The notes below the pieces were generated by a model, which saw only the letters and a list, made by a program, of their open reading frames with translations, searched no databases and was not told the origin of the DNA. The position numbers were made by a program, and so were the translations under genes. Source: Halichoerus grypus (taxonomy: Eukaryota; Chordata; Mammalia; Carnivora; Phocidae). Taken from it: a stretch of DNA of 64,000 nucleotides. Below, piece after piece: positions 57,721-64,000 of this stretch (positions are counted from its first letter, which is position 1; every line of letters starts with the position of its first letter). The stretch lies in assembly GCF_964656455.1 (NCBI RefSeq), contig NC_135722.1:87291313-87355312 (forward strand). The letters run 5' to 3'.

Positions 57721-58900
57721 GAAGTTTTTAATACAGACATTGTAAATTTTTGATGAACTTGTTCAGAATCTGATTTGTATAAAATCTGAAAAAAATCATG
57801 GCCATCTGTACAATTTCCTGGGCAGGAAAAGAGGCAAGCGAGTTCATTAGTAATTTTATATCCAAATGGGTCGCACTCTGAAATGATGCTATGAACATTT
57901 TAGGGCACCTTCCAATAACTGCCAGCATGCGATGGATTCTTTCATGCAAAGGTGTTTAATAGCAGTTTTCTATACCAGGTGACTTAATTCTTTCAGTTTC
58001 TTAGTGCTTTTCACTCCCCAAAGTCCTAAGAGGTTTTGCAATTATTCTGATCGTCAACTTTATGGGACACGAAGGTGGCAAGAACTCTATGTCTCTATTA
58101 TACGGACGTTTAACTAAGAAAGAAAGGAACGGATGTTGTGTGACAACAGGGTGTAAAGCTCCCTGAGCTCCACTGGAACCTGGCTGATGATTCTACCAGC
58201 CTTTCTTCTGGGGCGTCATGGGGCTAAGGGTTCCGGGGCTCTGGTCTTCTGAGGCACTAGTCATTGTCTACAACTGCGAGTTCCGATCCCATGTCCTCTA
58301 GCACGCGGTGTCCTCATCAAATTCCAGCATATTCTATTACTCCCATTCCCTTTTCATGTTTAAGCCGCTGTGAGGAGTTGCTATGCACTATTTAACAGCT
58401 GCTGTTGAGCTCCTACCCCCCCACCCCAGTAGGTTACACTTTAGTCTTGTAGATTAACTTGAAATGAACCATTATCCCTCGTGGCGAAGTACAATCAATG
58501 CGAACTTAGAGAATTAAAACCACAGCAGACCCTTTAATATAAATAATAAGGGCTTAATATAAGGATTCGCACACTAGAGCAGACAATTCCACATAATAAA
58601 GTCTATTAGCCAAGTGTGACAAGCTGCATATTATAAAACTTAAACCAAAACCAAAACCAAAACCAAAAACAAAAAACAAACCAAAGTGGGCCCGAGGAGG
58701 AGGAGCAACATCTGAAAACTGGAGGTATAGGATCAAGATGGTCCCTAGATAGCAGAAAGATCGATTGCGTGGAGAAAGCAGGGAGAAGGTGAGCAAGAGA
58801 AAAATATATTGCCTAGAGTAAGACAAGTGCTGGGAGGAAACACCAGACAGAGACAAATCTCAACGGGTTCAGTAAGTCTTAGTAAGGTTCAAAACCACAC
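57720..58900. other. Intron 1 stretch without interspersed repeats
   Basis: Unique-looking sequence. TTCATTAGTAATTTTAT (57852-57868) has three homeodomain cores. A simple repeat lies at 58642-58683. Confidence 0.4.
58642..58683 (+). repeat. (AACCAA)n simple repeat
   Basis: AAACCAAAACCAAAACCAAA continued for about 42 bases. Confidence 0.95.
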
Positions 58901-58904
58901 TGCT

Positions 58905-59060
58905 TTCCGGACCTATTAAGTACCCAAAATATGCCAGGTGCCAGGGGCACAAAGATCAATTAAGGCACAATTCTTGCCCGATGGAAGCTCACAGCCCCAC
59001 AGGAGAGACGGTCAAATAAACACAAGATTTCAGGACGGTATATTGGCTAAGCCAGGTGCC
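58905..59060 (-). repeat. LINE-2 3' end fragment
   Basis: TATTAAGTACCCAAAATATG, CCAGGTGCCAGGGGCACAAA and GATGGAAGCTCACAGCCCC are the reverse of the LINE-2 end. Confidence 0.65.
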
Positions 59061-59063
59061 GCT

Positions 59064-59094
59064 GGAGCGGAGCGGAGCGCAGCGGAGCGCAGCG
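59064..59094 (+). repeat. GC-rich GGAGC/AGCGGAGCGC tandem
   Basis: GGAGCGGAGCGGAGC passes into two perfect AGCGGAGCGC decamers (59071-59090). High CpG in a mostly AT-rich intron. Confidence 0.9.
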
Positions 59095-59499
59095 CCGGGG
59101 AAGAGGCCAGCTGGTGCGTGACATGCTATGCATCTAGCCATTTCTGTGACCTCTGACTCTGCACATGCATTCCCCAGCTTTCTGATGCAGAAACCTAAGG
59201 ACACATGTAGGATATATATATATGTATTTTAAATTTATTTCAGAGGTGAATTCCTTTGTCCCCGTGAGATTCAGGAGATCTAGCTCGGGCAGTCTCTACA
59301 GCAAACCCAGGGGCACCGGTGCTCTTACACACCCATTTCCCAGCCCAGGAGGGAGAGGCCGAGAAGAGCAGAGCAGCTTGCCCGGTCACCAACTCAGTGT
59401 GCACGCTCTGTCTCCAAGTCCCACTGCGTCCCTGTGCCATTCTTAAAACAGACTGTAAGCTTTCGGAGGCTGTCCTTAAGGAGAACAAAGTCAAAGCCC

Positions 59500-59960
59500 A
59501 CCTCCCCACCCCCCACCCACCGCCCCGGCCCATCCCCCTGGCAAACGCAGAGCTCACCAGCCCAGCAAGATGAGACGAGCGAATGTCTTCCGTGCTGAAC
59601 TGTGGCTATTTCAGGATGGGGGCAGAGGCTGAGGGCTGGACACGGCGCTGGAGGGGTGTGACAGGAGGGCCCAGGGAGACTGCAAGAACACGAAGAGCTT
59701 CACACCCACCCCTAAATGCATGGAACTCACTGCCCCTTAACCCAGTCTAATCCAAATGGCCTCATTAAGATCTCTCTTGCAAAGTGCCGCTTCCTTCAGA
59801 GGCAGAGCCCCCGGCTGGGCTGCGGGCGGGCTGAGGACGAAGTGCCCCGGGGCCAGGGCTGGTTGACCGGCAGCGGGATTCTTCAAGCTTAGTGCTTCTC
59901 CTCCAACGTTGGATGGCGGTGGCTGAATCACGAGCCAATGGAAATACTGTCAGTGACAGA
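59500..59960. other. GC- and CpG-richer unique patch in intron 1
   Basis: Unlike its surroundings, this patch has many C/G runs and CpGs (for example GGGCTGCGGGCGGGCTGAGG at about 59815-59834). No exon 1 frame was found. It could be a regulatory element or simply a GC-rich patch. Confidence 0.35.
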
Positions 59961-60214
59961 AGCCAGGCTCTGGGAACGAAGTACAATCTCTCTAGGGTCA
60001 GCACAGTCGACAGGGTGGGGAAAAGCAATCGGAAAAATCAAACCTTACACTGTCATGATAGATCTCATTGATGATTCCAATGATGCTAAGTAAGACACAC
60101 TGAAGCAAAAAATAGGACTATGACAAGACACTGCTGGCCTCTAAGTTACAAGCGGAACTATAGGTTCATATGGCTATTTTGGAGAAGCTGTATTTAAAAG
60201 GCAGAGCAAGGCCT

Positions 60215-60310
60215 CGCTGTGATCTTGGTTAAAAAACTTAGTTACTCTGGGCTTTGGTTCTCTTCCCAGTCACAAACAGCGGAGTGGACTGTAGATTCTT
60301 ACCTGCCTTA
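60215..60310 (-). repeat. MIR SINE fragment
   Basis: GTGATCTTGGTTAAAAAACT, TAGTTACTCTGGGCTTTGGT and GTAGATTCTTACCTGCC are the reverse of MIR. Confidence 0.65.
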
Positions 60311-60870
60311 AACCTCTGTGCCTTTGTACAATTCTGCAGAATATTTCAGAAAGTTCTTAAGGACTATCTTTTTAAGTTGAAAAATGTGCAAATTAAACGT
60401 TTCTTTTCTAGTCTCCAAATAAACAGGGGGTGGCGCAAAGACCAAGTTACCTAAATAACTGCAGGATTTGCTATTTGTTGCTCGGGATGACAAAAGCTTA
60501 TTTAATGTTTCACTTAGAGAAGAAAGTACTTCGCATTCTAGTTAAAATTATTTAGTATTTTCAAACACTTATTTTATTAAAATATATATATAACCTCTAC
60601 TATAAAATTGGACAGACTTATTTTCCAGTGATTTTTACAATCAATGCTTCAATTTGTTTAGAAAATAAAATACACAAATCATTGTCAATTCTGGAAAAAA
60701 GTTAACCACAAAAGCAATTAAAAATAAACCCATTTAATATGCAATCTGCGTCCCCAAATAAAAACTACACACCTACGTGTGCAAAAAATAGGCATTACCA
60801 TTTTCATTAAACTGTAAGACTATCCTTTTCATAGGAAAACTATTTAAGTGAGTCTTCCTGATCACTGATT
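60310..60870. other. AT-rich unique stretch with RUNX/SOX/homeodomain motifs
   Basis: AACCACA (60704-60710), TCATTGTCAAT (about 60679-60689), ATTA (60717) and TAAT (60735) lie close together. No repeat recognised. Confidence 0.35.
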
Positions 60871-60913
60871 TTAAGAAAAGGCATTTAACAAGAATGTTCA
60901 AAGCAACAATATC

Positions 60914-61040
60914 CCTGGGGCGCCTGGCTGGCTCAGTGGGTAGAGCGTGCGACTCTTGATCTCAGTGTTGTGAGTTCAAGCCCCATGTTGGGTATAGAGA
61001 TGACTTAAAAATAAAATCTTAAAAAAAAAAAAAAAAAGCA
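60914..61040 (+). mobile_element. Short CAN-type SINE with intact Pol III boxes
   Basis: TGGCTCAGTGGG at 60929-60940 is a perfect A-box. AGTTCAAGCCC at 60973-60983 is a B-box with one mismatch. The tail is AAAATAAAATCTT plus 17 or so A. GCAACAATATC flanks it (60903-60913 and 61043-61053). It is inserted in LINE-1 sequence. Confidence 0.93.
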
Positions 61041-61042
61041 AG

Positions 61043-61560
61043 GCAACAATATCTCTAATGAAAACTGGACACAACCCAAAAGTCCATCGACAGAATGGGT
61101 AAATACACTGCATTATGTTTAGACACTGGGTAGCACACAGCCATGAAAAACTGAACAAACTGCAGCTACATATAACATATGAACCTTGGGAATGCAATGC
61201 TATGTGCAAACACAAGTCACCAAAACTACACACGGCACGCTTGCATTTATATCAAGTTCAAAAATGAACAAAGCTAAGTGATCTCTGATTTAGGGATACA
61301 AACATATGGTGAAACTACAGAGAAGAGCAGGGCATAAACAGAGAACTGAGACACTGGTTGCCTCTAGTGGAGGAAAAGAAGGGGGCAGCGTCAGGGAGGG
61401 GCACAGGGTAAAACCGCAGAAGAAATGTCCTTCCCTTCAGCTCAGTGGCAGGTACACAGGTGTTCAGTTTTATCTACTCACATTTAATTTTGTTCTGATA
61501 TTAACAATAACACAAAATTTAGTTAAATTATATCCATCCTGGAACAGTACCTAAGGCAGT
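61043..61560 (+). repeat. LINE-1 3' fragment
   Basis: AACTGGACACAACCCAAAAG, TGGGTAAATACACTGCATTA and ACTGGTTGCCTCTAGTGGAG are degraded LINE-1 ORF2-3' UTR. It probably extends left of the SINE to about 60870. Confidence 0.7.
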
Positions 61561-61776
61561 AAAGCATAATGAGTAAAATACTGAACTGCGTCCATCTCTA
61601 GCTCACTTTGCAAATATGGATACTAATAGATTCCCTAGGACTTCAGCCATAGAAGAACTTCATTGTTCCTTGGGGGAAAATATGTCCTAATCATTGCAGA
61701 GACAGTTGGATAGCCTGGAAATAAAGAACTAGGTAAGGAAAATCAAATGAGTCGTAATAAAAGAAAATCAGAATTT

Positions 61777-61972
61777 TTTTTTTTTTAAAGATTTTATTTA
61801 TTTGACAGAGAGAGACACAGCGAGAGAGGGAACACAAGCAGGGGGAGTGGGAGAGGGAGAAGCAGGCTCCCCATGGAGCAGGGAGCCCGAGAGGGGGCTC
61901 GATCCCAGGATCCTGGGATCATGACCTGAGCTGAAGGCAGATGCTTAACCGACTGAGCCACCCAGGTGCCCT
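61777..61972 (-). mobile_element. CAN SINE
   Basis: A full antisense copy from TTTTAAAGATTTTATTTATT to GAGCCACCCAGGTGCCC. Low divergence; target duplication unclear because of flanking A/T runs. Confidence 0.95.
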
Positions 61973-62042
61973 GAGAAAATTTTTTAAAATACTGCTTACG
62001 ATCTATTCTGTACCCAGCACTGCTTTTAAAAATAAGAAATTT

Positions 62043-62283
62043 GGGGCATCTGCCTGGCTCAGTTGGTAGAGTATGCAACTCTATTTTTTTTTCATTTTTT
62101 ATTTATTTAAATAATCTCTACACCCAATATGGGGCTCAACTTGCAATGCTGAGATCAAAAAGTCACTCGCTCCTCCGACCATGCCAGTCAGGTGCCCTAA
62201 GCGTGTGACTCTTGATCTCCGGGTTGTGAGTTCCGGCCCCACGCTGGGTGTAGAGATTACTTAAAAATAAAAGCTTAAAAAAA
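62043..62283 (+). mobile_element. Short CAN-type SINE interrupted by an opposite SINE
   Basis: The head GGGGCATCTGCCTGGCTCAG, up to GCAACTCT (62082), resumes at 62198 with TAAGCGTGTGACTCTTGATC and ends GTAGAGATTACTTAAAAATA. The two parts make one tRNA-like SINE. Confidence 0.88.
62083..62197 (-). mobile_element. Short SINE nested head-on in another short SINE
   Basis: ATTTATTTAAATAATCTCTA, CACCCAATATGGGGCTCAAC and CAGTCAGGTGCCC are the reverse of the same short SINE type, here inserted into the plus-strand copy. Confidence 0.88.
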
Positions 62284-62574
62284 TTTTTTTTAATAAAATG
62301 TAAATAAACAAAAGTAAAAATAAGAAATTCTTCAGGAGTCTAAGCTCCCTATTAAGCAACAGAGTTCCCCATGTGTGACAAAGTTGGGATTTATCTTCTG
62401 CTCTTCCACCGTATTTTTTGAGTATCATTTTTTGTCACACTCTGTATTAGCTTTGTAGAAATCAGAGGTTATCCCTCAATGTACTTAATCTCTAACCACC
62501 TAAAATGTGATTTCCTCTCTTCTGCCGTACTATGCCAACCAAGGAGAGGTCTGTCTCTCTACTTCTCTGTTTCC

Positions 62575-62715
62575 TCATTTTTAAGTGCAAAGAATAATAG
62601 TCTCTCATATGATTGTGGTAGGAATTAAATTCATTAATTCATGTAGGGCATCCAGAGCACTGAGTGTTAAGTAGTGTTAAAGAAGTATTTGCTGTTATAT
62701 TTCCTTTTGTTTTTA
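62575..62715 (-). repeat. MIR SINE fragment
   Basis: TTTCCTCATTTTTAAGTGCA, GAATAATAGTCTCTCATATG and GGGCATCCAGAGCACTGAGT are the reverse of MIR. Confidence 0.75.
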
Positions 62716-63799
62716 TATTTATTTTGCTTTTCATTGTCGTCATTGTCCTTTTGTCAAATTCATCTCCACCTGGAGTAAGAAATCAGAAGTAGCACATACC
62801 ACACATTCTTCTCTTTGAGATCAAATTTTACCTACCAACATCAATGATTGCTTCTTCTTGAGTTAACCTACCTTCCAGTGTACACCCCCTGCCCCACCAA
62901 GTCCATTTTAGGGCAACATCTGAAGGATTCTCAACCCAGTTGGCTGGATAAACACAACGGGTAGGAAGTTATCTCGAGTCAGCTTCATTTCACACCTCCA
63001 CTTCCCAGTGGAAGGCTCGAAGGCTGCCTGGGACACTAGAAGCCTCATCCTAACCCGAGTGCCTAAAATAAAACAAGAGTGTACCGAGGCACCAGGAGAA
63101 TCATGCTTTGTCCTTCTTGAAAGGTCTGGGAGCCCCTGAACCCGAACAGGTGAAAATTCCAAAGGCACATACCGACGGGCGTGCATTTCTGCCGCACAAT
63201 GTGCACCCATAATCAAGTGCTTTACCCAGCCATGCAAAGCCTCCCAGGTGGGGCTGTGGTGATGTAACCGCAGAACTTGTGTTATTATTGCTATTATTTC
63301 CAGGGATGGGCAACAAGTCAAAGTCAAATAAGGAGCATATACAATGTCATCCAAACCTCAAACAGATAAATGTCAGTAATTTTGATACTCCCAAGCTCTT
63401 ATAAGCTGTCATCCTCAGCTTTCCTCTGGGAAAACCAGTTGAGGGTTGGGACAGCAAAGAAAAGTCCCCAGAATTCAGCTGAATCTTGACCACTTTATTG
63501 TCAATATTTTTAACCCCTCTCTTGGTGCAGAAAAATCTTGTGTTATTTCTAGAAAGGTTCAGAAATTCATCCTTAGTTCCAAGAGCCTTGTCTCAATTTA
63601 AGAGAGTCCCTGTAAAATTCCCCACTAGACTCCCACTTCCAAGGCCGTTCACACATCACAGGATGACAACAGAACCTTGGTCTGTGATGAATCAAAGGGG
63701 GGATTTTGTGGCCTAGAATAACTAGGATGACATCATTGTTGTGGATCAGCAACAACTTTATTAGCCAACTGAGGAACCCCGCTTCCAGTAGTCTAGTTT
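62715..63799. other. Intron 1 stretch without recognised elements
   Basis: No repeat or gene that I can support. The 148-codon minus frame at 62908-63354 has no known domain. Confidence 0.4.
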
Positions 63800-64000
63800 A
63801 AGGGCCTGCAAACTTCTCCTGTGAAGGGCCAGGCAGTAAAGAGTTTAGGTTTTGTGGGCCATACCCTCTCTGCCGAAACCGCTCCCCTCTGCTGTCGCCC
63901 AGTGAAAGCCACCAAACACGATATGTACGCAAGTGGGCGTGGCTTTGCCCCCATCAAACTTCACGGACACTGATATCTGGACTTTGTGTAATTTTCACGG
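63800..64000 (+). mobile_element. hAT-type nonautonomous DNA element, cut by window edge
   Basis: GGGCCTGCAAACTTCTCCTG, TGAAGGGCCAGGCAGTAAAG, GGTTTTGTGGGCCATACCC and GTGGGCGTGGCTTTGCCCCC follow the same family as the element at 18743-19150, in the opposite direction. Confidence 0.8.

Larger units (their letters stand above)
22844..64000 (-). other. BARX2: BARX2 intron 1, incomplete (exon 1 lies outside the window)
   Basis: Everything right of the exon 2 acceptor is intron 1. I searched the minus strand for the BARX2 exon 1 reading frame, including the GC-rich patch at 59.0-59.9 kb, and found nothing resembling it. The intron is thus at least 41,157 nt. A first intron of tens of kilobases agrees with the known large size of mammalian BARX2. 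It carries most of the window's SINEs and several LINE-1 fragments. Confidence 0.85.

Noticed and set aside
59000..60030. GC-rich patch as BARX2 exon 1
   Set aside because: No minus-strand frame there resembles the BARX2 N-terminus, and no donor giving the needed phase-1 junction with a BARX2-like frame was found.
1..64000. Endogenous retrovirus or LTR element
   Set aside because: No LTR pair, primer-binding site or gag/pol-like frame was recognised by eye; old solo LTRs could still be missed.

Overview
This window is vertebrate nuclear DNA from a carnivoran mammal. About twenty tRNA-derived CAN SINEs carry the carnivore signature: a body beginning GCGCCTGGGTGGCTCAG, a pyrimidine-rich middle and a CAAATAAATAAAATCTT tail. 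Copies with the canid-specific SINEC_Cf head were not seen. The common form suggests an arctoid (seal, mustelid or bear lineage), but the species cannot be fixed by eye. LINE-1, LINE-2, MIR and old DNA transposons fill much of the rest. There are no bacterial operons, phages, CRISPR arrays or compact gene clusters.

The only protein-coding gene I can support is BARX2, a Bar-class homeobox transcription factor, on the minus strand. Its last three coding exons are present with consensus splice sites and an uninterrupted frame: exon 2 (22543-22843), exon 3 (17676-17760) and exon 4 (8787-9053, ending in TAA). The homeodomain starts in exon 2, is split inside codon 31 by intron 2, continues through exon 3 with recognition helix [12 protein letters not shown], and ends at the first codon of exon 4. 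Exon 1, which should hold the start codon and N-terminal repression motif, is not in the window. Intron 1 is therefore longer than 41 kb and makes up most of the sequence.

Layout from left to right: 1 to about 7800 is the 3' flank of BARX2, with no recognisable gene. About 8200-8786 is the 3' UTR. 8787-9053 is exon 4, 9054-17675 intron 3 (with a decayed LINE-1 ORF2 remnant), 17676-17760 exon 3, 17761-22542 intron 2, 22543-22843 exon 2, and 22844-64000 the incomplete intron 1.

No new enzymatic or defence system is visible. The points worth a second look are: repeat-free intronic patches dense in homeodomain, E-box, SOX, forkhead, RUNX and TCF-like motifs, which are enhancer candidates; nested and serial SINE insertions, especially three insertions at one target around 55.5-56.1 kb; an excess of SINEs in the same orientation as BARX2; and an exact 41-bp tandem duplication. 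All regulatory calls rest on motifs read by eye and need cross-species alignment.
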